A DNA stretch of 64,000 bases from positions 620,001 to 684,000 of the forward strand of contig NZ_PJNI01000001.1 in assembly GCF_002844555.1 (NCBI RefSeq), in the 5' to 3' direction. The notes under the pieces were generated by a model. It had not been told where the DNA came from and searched no databases. It saw only the letters and a list, made by a program, of their open reading frames with translations. This DNA is from Brumimicrobium salinarum. Lineage in GTDB: Bacteria; Bacteroidota; Bacteroidia; Flavobacteriales_D; Crocinitomicaceae. This document shows, piece by piece, positions 9,431 through 17,072 of this stretch. Both the position numbers and the translations under genes were made by a program. The first letter of the stretch is position 1. The number at the start of each line of letters is the position of its first letter.

Positions 9431-10102
9431 TCAACCTTGCAAATACAAAGCATGCATCCCAATTCCAATATCCATTTTATGCGGTTTCCAGTTTGTATTG
9501 GATTGGGTTTTAATCTTCTTTCCTGTATTCAAATAACTATATGTATGAATTGAACTGCTTTTATTTGAAATTTCCCAAACGATTTCTTTTGCTTTTACGA
9601 TTTTTAAATAACTACTCGCCAAAAGAATAAGTGTTGGTTTTCTGATTTTAATCAAACATTTATCCTTAAAAAGAATGATGAGGAGATTGTTTTTCTTATC
9701 GTACGCTATTGATGAGATTTGATGTCGTTCATCTAATTTTCTTCCTTGCCAGTCTCCCCATATAGAGATACTTGTATCTTGAGGAAATTTTATTTTATGC
9801 TCTTGAAACAATTTCACCAGTGCTATTGGGTCCAATTTCAACACTCCGCTCGCTGAAGAAGGATTTAGATCATCTACATCATAAGAAGCATTTGTTCCGG
9901 TCATAACAGCGAGAACTCCTCTTCTTCTCATTAAATTAAACAAAAATCTACTGACGATAAAACCCACTAGCAAAACAACCACAATCCCAATAAAATGTAT
10001 AGCTGACTTTCCCTCTAAATAGATGATAACGGCAATAGCCACAAAACCAAACATTAAAAATGCTGCTTGCAGAAAAGCGAAGATAAATTTGAATATTTTC
10101 AT
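9431..10102 (-). CDS. Small membrane protein of unknown function
   Basis: The 223-residue product has two predicted transmembrane helices at about residues 5-28 and 33-55 followed by an arginine-rich turn (FNLMRRRG), so the remaining 165 residues are probably cytoplasmic. The soluble part has alternating hydrophobic beta-type segments (ISSIAYDKKNNLLIILF, CLIKIRKPTLILL). I do not recognise the family. It lies between two toxin-antitoxin pairs on the same strand but does not look like a toxin or antitoxin. Confidence 0.7.
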   Translation of the reverse strand: MKIFKFIFAFLQAAFLMFGFVAIAVIIYLEGKSAIHFIGIVVVLLVGFIVSRFLFNLMRRRGVLAVMTGTNASYDVDDLNPSSASGVLKLDPIALVKLFQEHKIKFPQDTSISIWGDWQGRKLDERHQISSIAYDKKNNLLIILFKDKCLIKIRKPTLILLASSYLKIVKAKEIVWEISNKSSSIHTYSYLNTGKKIKTQSNTNWKPHKMDIGIGMHALYLQG

Positions 10103-10234
10103 TTACCAAATATAAGCATAGTACAGCATTTCAAAGCACTTACTATCCATTTACCGTAAAGTTTATTGTTTGCAAGATATTCATTTATAGACACAAATCC
10201 CGCATTTCGCTATTATAATCTTGAGTGTAGTTTT

Positions 10235-10534
10235 CTATTGGCTCAATCTGTTTTTCAAGTCCATTCTCTCGTGTAAAATTCTTATGACCTCAATTTTATC
10301 TTCTGATAGTGGTTGGTAAAATATAATATGTTTTCCCGATTTAAGTCCGAGTAAGTTTTTGCCTATTGCGTCATATTCTTTTCCAACATCAGGATTTTCT
10401 CCAATTCCGTTACACGCCAATTTTATTGTCGCATAATATTTGTCCGCTTGATTTTCCGACCATTTTTCAAAAGTATAATCCCATATGTTGTTCAAATCAT
10501 CAATGGCTTCCTGTCTCATTATAACTTTAACCAT
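10235..10534 (-). CDS. parE: ParE-family toxin (RelE/ParE superfamily)
   Basis: The 99-residue product has the ParE layout: an N-terminal helical hairpin with EAIDDLNNIWDYTFEKWSE and QADKYYATIK, then GLKSGKHIIFYQPL and the closing strand IEVIRILHERMD. ParE toxins poison DNA gyrase; other family members are ribosome-dependent, and the target here is not established. The gene overlaps the parD stop by 8 bp, the usual coupled arrangement. Confidence 0.9.
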   Translation of the reverse strand: MVKVIMRQEAIDDLNNIWDYTFEKWSENQADKYYATIKLACNGIGENPDVGKEYDAIGKNLLGLKSGKHIIFYQPLSEDKIEVIRILHERMDLKNRLSQ

Positions 10535-10775
10535 TCTTTCTTTTTGCAGCTTTTAACCTTTTGAGGTTTTCGTCAAAGTCAAAATCTTCAACCAAAGGAC
10601 TATTTAAACCCTCTTCTATTGCATTCCGTAATGCTATTGCTTTACTTTCCTCATTTTCCAAAAGCCGAAGTCCAGCTCTAATTACTTCGCTTACATTTTT
10701 GTATCTTCCAGCAGAAACTTGAGTTTTTACAAACTGGTCAAAATAATTTCCGAGCGATACAGATGTGTTTTTCAT
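10527..10775 (-). CDS. parD: ParD-family antitoxin (ribbon-helix-helix)
   Basis: The 82-residue product starts with KNTSVSLGNYFDQFV, a ribbon-helix-helix DNA-binding segment, followed by RYKNVSEVIRAGLRLLE, the classic ParD/CopG second helix pair, and a charged C-terminal toxin-binding tail. It precedes parE and is served by a strong promoter at 10792-10822, where the complex is expected to bind. Confidence 0.92.
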   Translation of the reverse strand: MKNTSVSLGNYFDQFVKTQVSAGRYKNVSEVIRAGLRLLENEESKAIALRNAIEEGLNSPLVEDFDFDENLKRLKAAKRKNG

Positions 10776-10791
10776 GCTTTTTAATTTTATT

Positions 10792-10822
10792 CAAATATAC
10801 CAAAAATAGGTAAAATGTTCAA
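10792..10822 (-). promoter_or_regulatory. Bacteroidota-type promoter of parDE
   Basis: On the minus strand, TTG (10820-10822), a 20-bp spacer and TATATTTG (10792-10799) match the Bacteroidota primary-sigma consensus TTG-N19/21-TAnnTTTG, 17 bp before the parD ATG. Confidence 0.75.
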
Positions 10823-10887
10823 ATTTATGGATTTCGATTAAATTATAGCTAGCGGTTTGGCTATACCTAGTAAGAGGTTTTATGTAA

Positions 10888-10977
10888 CTATTTTATTTCC
10901 AGGATGAATGGCAAGAACTCTTTTTTGTTTTCGTATTCAACAAGTAATAATTCTTGCAATTTGTCATTGTTTCTCAT
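10888..10977 (-). other. 29-codon open frame, possible gene remnant
   Basis: An ATG at 10975-10977 opens MRNNDKLQELLLVEYENKKE and runs nine more residues to a TAG. The composition is protein-like (amphipathic, charged), but it is too short to assign and has no clear promoter. It may be the remnant of a small gene in the toxin-antitoxin block, or chance. Confidence 0.25.
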
Positions 10978-11006
10978 AATACCTGTAATGTACCAAATTT
11001 ACTTAC

Positions 11007-11303
11007 TCATTCTTCAATAACAAGGTAAGCATTATCAATTCCCATGGAGCTTTTTAATGATTTGGCTGTAACATACATTTCGTTTGGCTCTGCCTTGACA
11101 AAAGCTAATGAATTTCCTGATTTGTATCCCTCAACACAAGTTAGAAGTAAGTGATCAACTTCTCCTGGAACTATGATTAACATATATTCATAGTAATTTT
11201 CTTCTTTACTCTTAACATTTAACCCAATTTTATATTGCCTGAACCTTGTCCCACAATAAAATTTTTTGTTGTCAGCAACTTCAATAATTGCTTGTTTCTT
11301 CAT
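11007..11303 (-). CDS. Hypothetical protein, 98 residues
   Basis: I do not recognise this protein. It starts with an ATG 3 bp after the stop of the upstream 128-residue gene, so the two are an operon. The sequence reads as a small soluble alpha/beta protein with strands such as YEYMLIIVPGEVDHLLLT and a final DNAYLVIEE. No signal peptide or membrane segment is present. The tight pairing next to two toxin-antitoxin systems makes a two-component accessory module possible, but no toxin or antitoxin motif is visible. Confidence 0.65.
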   Translation of the reverse strand: MKKQAIIEVADNKKFYCGTRFRQYKIGLNVKSKEENYYEYMLIIVPGEVDHLLLTCVEGYKSGNSLAFVKAEPNEMYVTAKSLKSSMGIDNAYLVIEE

Positions 11304-11306
11304 TTC

Positions 11307-11693
11307 TTAATCAGGGAGCCAACTTAAAGTCTTATTCCAAACAGATTGGTCGTGTGCAAAGAACAAATTATGCGAGTATATAATAACCATTTTGTAGGTC
11401 AACACAAATGCTGTGTCAGGTTGTTGAGTAATAAATATCTTTTGGTCAAATGGAATTCCTAAATTGTATAAATACTTCTTAATTGTTTGTTGGTCTGAAA
11501 ACTCACTATTAAAAGTCGAGACACTTCTAAAATATTTTTCTGAGATTTCAATTCCAACTTTCATTTCATAATCCCAAAGAAAATTTGCAGCTTCTTTCGT
11601 CAAAGGAAAAATTTGGTCTTGGTGTTCTTGACTTGCTAACTGGTCATTTTCATCAGTGAATATCCAATTAGCAATATAGTCTGAGAATGGCAC
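11307..11693 (-). CDS. Hypothetical protein, 128 residues, GTG start
   Basis: The product is acidic and aromatic-rich (YIANWIFTDENDQ, LWDYEMKVGIEISEKYF, VWNKTLSWLPD) with no recognised domain, signal or membrane segment. The frame opens with GTG at 11691-11693. An ATG at 11724-11726 in another frame opens MKISLEIS; one inserted base near 11709 would join it into this frame as ISEEYNVPFSDY, so a longer N-terminus or a frameshift is possible. It forms a pair with the 98-residue gene that follows after 3 bp. Confidence 0.6.
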   Translation of the reverse strand: MPFSDYIANWIFTDENDQLASQEHQDQIFPLTKEAANFLWDYEMKVGIEISEKYFRSVSTFNSEFSDQQTIKKYLYNLGIPFDQKIFITQQPDTAFVLTYKMVIIYSHNLFFAHDQSVWNKTLSWLPD

Positions 11694-11985
11694 ATTATAT
11701 TCTTCGATATTTCAAGTGAAATTTTCATTCCATGATTTTGTCGCGATTTTGTTTTTTGGTTATATCCAACCTATATTCCCACCCAAATTTAACAATTATT
11801 CTCAAAACACCTATCCACCCTTAAAAACCTATAAATCAAATAAAAACACTTCAAACCACATGATTTCATCCACTTTAATCGTAGATTATACGTTTAATTA
11901 TACCCCTTCATCGCTCATTCCAAGCCTTCGTTTTCCGCACTAGGGATTACTCATAGCTGTAAATCAAAATATGGAACTCGTGAAT
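11694..11985. other. Intergenic region before the candidate RNA
   Basis: This AT-rich stretch lies between the accessory block and the candidate structured RNA. A 75-codon plus-strand frame inside it (11716-11943) has poor coding character and I do not call it. No promoter or hairpin is convincing here. Confidence 0.4.
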
Positions 11986-12091
11986 GCTGCGCAATTGCAG
12001 CGGCATCCTTTTTTGAAAAAAAAGATATAGCGGAAAGCCCGACCCTGACGCTCATCGGAGTTTACGAAGATGAATTGTCAGGGGAATGCCC
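11986..12091 (+). ncRNA. Candidate structured RNA upstream of dCMP deaminase
   Basis: The segment folds as a compact set of nested helices: GCTGC/GCAGC (11986-12001), an outer stem GGCAT (12002-12006) with ATGCC (12086-12090), a T6/A-run helix near 12009-12023, and a long hairpin CCTGAC/GTCAGG enclosing TCATC/GATGA (12043-12082). The stretch AGCGGAAAGCCCGACCC between helices looks like a conserved single-stranded core; I recall similar sequences recurring between genes in Flavobacteriia, but cannot confirm a named Rfam family (Flavo-1 is one to test). Orientation is inferred from GC content and from the downstream gene. Confidence 0.45.
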
Positions 12092-12161
12092 AAATGCTTA
12101 ACGGACATTTACCGCTCAATCTAAAATTAACCCTATTTTTGTGAGAACAATTTGATGACAG

Positions 12162-12596
12162 ATGAATACAGCAAAGCAACTTCGATACGACAAGGCATAT
12201 TTACGCATGGCCAAAACGTGGGCGCAACTTTCACATTGTAAACGTAAACAAGTGGGTGCGTTGATTGTTAAAGATGATATGATTATTTCTGACGGATACA
12301 ACGGAACGCCTTCTGGATTTGATAATTGTTGTGAAGACGATGAAGAAAAAACACATTGGTATGTGCTGCACGCAGAGGCAAACGCGATTTTGAAATGTGC
12401 AAAATCGACCAATAATGCAAAAGGGGCAACCTTGTATTTAACGATGTCCCCGTGTAAGGATTGTAGCAAACTTATTTTGCAGGCGGGAATTACACGTGTG
12501 GTCTACATTCATCATTATAAAGACGATTCTGGCGTGCATTTTTTGAAGCAAGCAGGAATCAATATGGAACAAATTACAAACATTGAGAATGAATAA
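12162..12596 (+). CDS. dCMP / cytidine deaminase family protein
   Basis: The 144-residue protein carries the zinc deaminase motifs: His70 and catalytic Glu72 in HAEANAIL and Cys98/Cys101 in MSPCKDCSKLI. The N-terminal QVGALIVKDDMIISDGYNGTPSG segment is typical of the ComEB/dCMP deaminase group, which makes dUMP for thymidylate synthesis. A TATTTTTG box at 12134-12141 is a plausible -7 element. Its last 8 bp overlap the next gene, so the protease is translationally coupled to it. Confidence 0.92.
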   Translation: MNTAKQLRYDKAYLRMAKTWAQLSHCKRKQVGALIVKDDMIISDGYNGTPSGFDNCCEDDEEKTHWYVLHAEANAILKCAKSTNNAKGATLYLTMSPCKDCSKLILQAGITRVVYIHHYKDDSGVHFLKQAGINMEQITNIENE

Positions 12597-14175
12597 TTCA
12601 AACAAAGCAATCTATCCTTTAATTGGAAGTTTATTAGTCGTAGTTGGAATATTTTTAGGAATTTTTCTAACGAATGGTAAATCGGTGAATAAATCTTCTG
12701 TTTCTGGAAAATATGAGCAGAAATTGGCTGATATAATTGAAGTTTTAGACAAAGAATATGTAGACACGATTGATAAAAAAGTATTGTTTGAAAAGACAAT
12801 TGCTGATTTATTGCATGGCTTAGATCCGCATTCAAATTATATTGCTGCTGAAGATTTGGCGGCGATGAGTGAAGGAATTCAAGGGAAATTTGGTGGAGTT
12901 GGAATTCGCTTTACCATTTACGACGATACTTTAAGTGTTGTGAATGTAATTGATAAATCGCCTGCTTTTCGGTCTGGCGTTCAGAAATTTGATCAAATCA
13001 TTAACGTAGATGGTGAAGATATCGCCAATGTAGGGTTAAGCAATTCACATGTTAGAGAGTTATTGAAAGGTGAAGAAGGTACACCAGTAAATGTTACCAT
13101 CTTGCGCAAAGGTGAAGAGATTGAGATGGAAATTATTCGTGGTGCGGTACCTATTGAGTCGATTAGCGCTGCGTATATGCTCACCGATGATATTGGATAT
13201 ATTCGTTTGGGACAGTTCAGTATGCAGTCTGCCAATGAGTTTTATGTTGCGGCAATAAATTTGAAAAGTCAGGGAATGAAAAACCTTGTTTTCGATTTGC
13301 GTTATAATGGCGGTGGTGTATTGGGAAGTGCTGTTTCGATTTTAGATGCTATTTTGGATGAAGGAACGCCAATTGTTTCTACGAAAGGGAAGAACAGTCC
13401 AGAACGCGTGCTTTATTCTGAGAGCAAACCGTTTTTAGGTCATGTTGATGTTGCTGTTTTAATTAACAGTAGTTCGGCTTCTGCCAGTGAGATTGTGGCA
13501 GGTGCTATTCAAGATAACGACAGAGGAACTATTATTGGTCGTCGCTCTTTTGGGAAAGGATTGGTGCAACAAGATATTCAATTGAAAGACGGAAGTAATT
13601 TGCGTTTAACGGTTTCGCGTTATTACACGCCAACAGGCAGAAGTATTCAAAAACCATACACGGAAGATTACGAGGATTATATGATGGATGAATTAAAGCG
13701 CTATGAAAACGGTGAGCTTTATGCTGTTGACAGTAGTTTATTGGTGGATTCTTTAAAATACACTACACCTGGCGGAAAAGTCGTTTATGGTGGCGGTGGA
13801 ATCATGCCTGATATTTTTGTTCCGTTAGACACGGCGGGGAGTTCAACATATTATAGAAAATTACAATATGCGAATGTATTTAATGAATTTTCGTTTCATT
13901 ATGTTCGTTTTAATGGTTTGTCTGAATATCAAAGCGTACAAGATTTTGACCGTAACTTTAAGGTTACGCCAAAACTTTTAGCTGATTTCAAGGAGTTCGC
14001 AACAAAGAAACACGATATTATTTTCAATGAAAAAGAATATAATCATTCCTTAAATCGCATAAAACTGGCAGTTAAAGCGGAAATTGCGCGTCAGAAATGG
14101 TTGGAATTGGGTGCTTATTATGTGTTTAATAAGGATGATGAAGAGATTAGGAAGGCTATTGAGGTGTTGCGGTAA
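12589..14175 (+). CDS. C-terminal processing peptidase (S41, CtpA/Prc)
   Basis: This periplasmic or secreted serine protease trims C-termini of envelope proteins. The ATG at 12589 gives 528 residues; a TTG six bases upstream is less likely. Residues about 6-28 form a signal anchor. A PDZ domain spans about 85-175 (GKFGGVGIRF, SPAFRSGVQKFDQII). The protease core follows, with LRYNGGG, the Ser motif SSSASASEIVAGA at 294-306 and general-base Lys323 in RSFGKGLVQ, as expected for the Ser-Lys dyad. The C-terminal extension of about 140 residues is common in Bacteroidota homologues. The gene overlaps the dCMP deaminase frame by 8 bp. Confidence 0.94.
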   Translation: MNNSNKAIYPLIGSLLVVVGIFLGIFLTNGKSVNKSSVSGKYEQKLADIIEVLDKEYVDTIDKKVLFEKTIADLLHGLDPHSNYIAAEDLAAMSEGIQGKFGGVGIRFTIYDDTLSVVNVIDKSPAFRSGVQKFDQIINVDGEDIANVGLSNSHVRELLKGEEGTPVNVTILRKGEEIEMEIIRGAVPIESISAAYMLTDDIGYIRLGQFSMQSANEFYVAAINLKSQGMKNLVFDLRYNGGGVLGSAVSILDAILDEGTPIVSTKGKNSPERVLYSESKPFLGHVDVAVLINSSSASASEIVAGAIQDNDRGTIIGRRSFGKGLVQQDIQLKDGSNLRLTVSRYYTPTGRSIQKPYTEDYEDYMMDELKRYENGELYAVDSSLLVDSLKYTTPGGKVVYGGGGIMPDIFVPLDTAGSSTYYRKLQYANVFNEFSFHYVRFNGLSEYQSVQDFDRNFKVTPKLLADFKEFATKKHDIIFNEKEYNHSLNRIKLAVKAEIARQKWLELGAYYVFNKDDEEIRKAIEVLR

Positions 14176-14182
14176 AATAACC

Positions 14183-14458
14183 ACTTAACCCGGATTATTA
14201 ACTCCTTTAGTCGTTGAGCTCGCAGGCTCGGTTCATGCATTTAATTTTAAATCTATTCTAGGCACAAGACCTAAAGTAATATATGCATATTTCTCAGGGC
14301 TTGTAACGACGAATAGATCAAAATTAAATCAAAATCTTACAAATACACAAATACCCAAAAATGGGTTTCTCAAATTTTACAGGAAATACAGTTAAAATAC
14401 TGACTTACAGATATTAATATTCTTAAACTTTAAGATTGGTGAATAATTCGGGTTAAGT
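14183..14458. repeat. 276-bp element with 20-bp terminal inverted repeats (MITE-like)
   Basis: The left end ACTTAACCCGGATTATTAAC (14183-14202) is the inverted copy, 18 of 20 positions, of GTGAATAATTCGGGTTAAGT (14439-14458). The interior has no reading frame and contains a TTGAGCTCGCAGGCTCGG segment. The ends resemble the partial CCCGxATT ends seen at 26245-26572. No clear target duplication was found. A miniature inverted-repeat transposable element is the best reading; it fills almost the whole 347-bp gap. Confidence 0.5.
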
Positions 14459-14522
14459 CCTGTATTAGACAATACAAAGAAGAACACTTTCACTTTTATT
14501 TAAACTAAATGTTTATTAAAAA

Positions 14523-15449
14523 CTACTCAAAGAGTGGACAAGCGCTTTTTGAACGTGGACCTCTTCTACATCCGCTAAACTGTAATGAGATTTCATGTGT
14601 ATGGTAATTCCCACCTCGAATGTCTGATGTTATAAAGTCGAAGCTATATCCTAATGTGAACTGTTTAATATTCACTTTCAGGAATCCAATAAATGCATCT
14701 ACATTTCGATAGCCAATACCCAGCATGAATTTGTTTTTAAAATCAAACATAGCATTAATATCAAAACTAACTGGACCTGCGGGAGGAATGCGTATTAATA
14801 AACCTGGAAGTATTGAATTGTCATTTTCGAATGTAAACTTTGTTCCTGTTTGTATTTTGGTATGTAATCTAAACCGGGAAGCAAAACCAACATCTTCCCA
14901 TTTGTTTTTGGCAATTTGATCTACCGCAGCACCAAAATAAAAATGATTAGAATTGTACCAACCTCCTAGTCCTAGCAATGGAAACATCATTTGATTACTT
15001 GATTGTGCAACGGCTGGATCTGCTTCAATTGTGGTGGCTACGGTATGGTCAAATCCAAACTGTTGAAGTCCGGCTGAAACTCCAAAACTTAGGCGTTGAT
15101 CTCTACCAATTGGAAAATGTAAAGCATAAGCCATACTGATGGAGAAATTACTGAACGCGCCAAAGGCATCTCTTTCAATTTTACCTCCTAATCCATGAAA
15201 TGAAGCGTTCAATCTCTTTTTTTTCTTATTTAATGGAGCGTTAATGGTAAATAAACCTGAAACGGGTGCATTTTCGAAGCCAGTCCATTGTGAACGAACA
15301 GCTGTACGTACATCCAAACATCTTTTAACGCCTGCTAAAGCCGGATTAATTGCAAATTGGTTAAAAGACCATTGGGAATATTGTGCTATCTGCTGTCCAA
15401 ATCCCGAAAAGGAAACAAAGATTAATATTATGGTTATTAAATTTCTCAT
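14523..15449 (-). CDS. PorP/SprF family type IX secretion membrane protein
   Basis: The 308-residue protein begins with a signal peptide (RNLITIILIFVSFSGFGQ) followed directly by QIAQYSQWSFNQFAINPALAG, the hallmark start of the PorP/SprF family. The rest alternates short strands and turns, as expected for an outer-membrane beta-barrel. Family members partner with a co-encoded gliding-motility-domain protein and help deliver it to or hold it on the surface (SprF-SprB). Its ATG overlaps the stop of the CHU_C gene at 15446, so the two are translationally coupled. Confidence 0.93.
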   Translation of the reverse strand: MRNLITIILIFVSFSGFGQQIAQYSQWSFNQFAINPALAGVKRCLDVRTAVRSQWTGFENAPVSGLFTINAPLNKKKKRLNASFHGLGGKIERDAFGAFSNFSISMAYALHFPIGRDQRLSFGVSAGLQQFGFDHTVATTIEADPAVAQSSNQMMFPLLGLGGWYNSNHFYFGAAVDQIAKNKWEDVGFASRFRLHTKIQTGTKFTFENDNSILPGLLIRIPPAGPVSFDINAMFDFKNKFMLGIGYRNVDAFIGFLKVNIKQFTLGYSFDFITSDIRGGNYHTHEISLQFSGCRRGPRSKSACPLFE

Positions 15450-16729
15450 CTGATTAATGATACTGTTCCTTTTATGGGTTTCTCGTAGGCATCGTCTCTT
15501 AGATTAATCACATAATAATATGCACCTGAGGCCATTTTTTTACCCGATTTTGATTCACCGTTCCACCTTTTATCTTTTGAATAACCTGTTGTTTGGTATA
15601 CCAATTGTCCCCAACGTGTGTAAATTTGAATATTACAATCTGGAAATTTCTCTATGCCTAAAATTTCCCATGTATCATTAATATTATCTCCATTAGGTGA
15701 GAATGTATTCGGAATCTCTAAACCATCTTCAACAAACACAGTTACTTCGTCTGTTCGGGTACATGTTCCATTATCGGCCGTTAAATAGTAGGTAGTTGTT
15801 TGTTCTGGATTAACCACAGGGTTAATCACATTTGGGTCACTCATATTATAACTAGGTGACCATTCAAAGTTTGCTTCACTGGTCTGTCCATCAAGGTTGG
15901 CACTTTCTCCTTTTTGAAGACTAAAGTTTTCGCCTGCATCAACTAAAAAATCGAGAACGGTTAAAGATACGGAATTACTAACTAGGGTGTCAGCACATTG
16001 TGAAAAACAACTTACTTTAGCCGTTACGACATCTCCTTGTTCAAAATTTGGATAAATAAAAACAGAATCGACTGTTGTTCCAATTAAATTCCCGTTGGCA
16101 AACCAATCAATTTTACCTTGGTCGTCACATCCGATAGTTGATGCATAGAAAGTAGTGCTATTTCCCTTGCATATTGTATTTGAATTGGTACCTATTGATA
16201 AACTTGCATTGCGATCAACCGCACTTCCATTTAACAATACATCAAAAGAAGCTTCTGCATTATCTGTCGTTCCCATTGCGCCATTAACTACAACATAATA
16301 AGTTGTGTTGGGAGGAAGTGCTGTGGCAGTTAATGAAAACATACCTGTTCCGTTAGCAATACAATTAGAAATTAGTGAATAGGAAGAGGAAACACATGGT
16401 ACATTTACTTCAAGAATTGCAGCCTCTAATTGATTTCCTTGACCGGTTAAATTTTCAAATGTAATATTGCTGAAGTTAATTAAAGCATCACCGCCTATAT
16501 CATTCGTTGTGAATGTCATCCAGATTGTGTTTTCTCCAGAGAAACAAAAGGTAAAATCATCTTCGCAATTACTGCATACAGTTGCATTAGCAGAAATATT
16601 ATTGAGGTTGACTGTTTTATTTGGGCATAATTCAAACGCATCCGCACAGTTATTATACACTTCCTGACTAAATAGTGCAGGGTAGTGAAAAATAGAAATG
16701 GTGAAGAAAAGAATCAAAATTCTCATCAT
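15446..16729 (-). CDS. T9SS cargo with gliding motility-associated C-terminal domain
   Basis: The 427-residue protein has a signal peptide (RILILFFTISIFHYPALFS), then a Cys-containing domain beginning NCADAFELCPNKTVNL that reads like the lectin- or CUB-like modules found in such cargo, an Ig/PKD-like region (about 175-330), and a C-terminal domain with IPNTFSPNGDNINDTWEI and IYTRWGQLVYQT that defines the CHU_C type B T9SS sorting signal. It should be exported to the cell surface or medium. The adjacent, overlapping PorP/SprF gene is the expected dedicated partner. The function of the N-terminal domain is not known. Confidence 0.9.
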   Translation of the reverse strand: MMRILILFFTISIFHYPALFSQEVYNNCADAFELCPNKTVNLNNISANATVCSNCEDDFTFCFSGENTIWMTFTTNDIGGDALINFSNITFENLTGQGNQLEAAILEVNVPCVSSSYSLISNCIANGTGMFSLTATALPPNTTYYVVVNGAMGTTDNAEASFDVLLNGSAVDRNASLSIGTNSNTICKGNSTTFYASTIGCDDQGKIDWFANGNLIGTTVDSVFIYPNFEQGDVVTAKVSCFSQCADTLVSNSVSLTVLDFLVDAGENFSLQKGESANLDGQTSEANFEWSPSYNMSDPNVINPVVNPEQTTTYYLTADNGTCTRTDEVTVFVEDGLEIPNTFSPNGDNINDTWEILGIEKFPDCNIQIYTRWGQLVYQTTGYSKDKRWNGESKSGKKMASGAYYYVINLRDDAYEKPIKGTVSLIR

Positions 16730-17072
16730 TGAATGTGCGTTAGTTTTAATAACAACGAATATAAAATTAATTTATGTTATAGACCTTACTATCTATCAAC
16801 GAATTTTAAATGGATAAATTACTTGGCGATCAGTTAAACTTAAAATTTATTTGCCACCTGCTCTGGAAATATCGCTAAAGAACATATCTTTTCATTAAGC
16901 TTTTAATACAATAAAGATTATTCAGTAGTCTATCTATCACAAACTGAAATCTTATCAAAAGAATGCTTAAATTTGAAGAACAAAAGAATTGAATTACTTT
17001 TGTGAAAAAAAATGGTATTCAAGTTTGGCATAAAATCTGTCTTTGATTTTATCAAACGAAAAATTCACTGCT
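16730..17072. promoter_or_regulatory. Divergent promoter region with a consensus Bacteroidota promoter at 16973-17002
   Basis: On the plus strand TTG (16973-16975), a 19-bp spacer and TACTTTTG (16995-17002) match the TTG-N19/21-TAnnTTTG consensus, about 70 bp before the ATG of the 1271-residue gene. In the other direction a weaker TATATTCG lies near 16756-16763, about 27 bp before the CHU_C gene start. No other feature is visible. Confidence 0.65.

Noticed and set aside
11716-11943. 75-codon plus-strand open frame in the spacer before the candidate RNA
   Set aside because: Composition is unlike coding sequence of the neighbours, no signal or motif, and it sits in simple AT-rich DNA.
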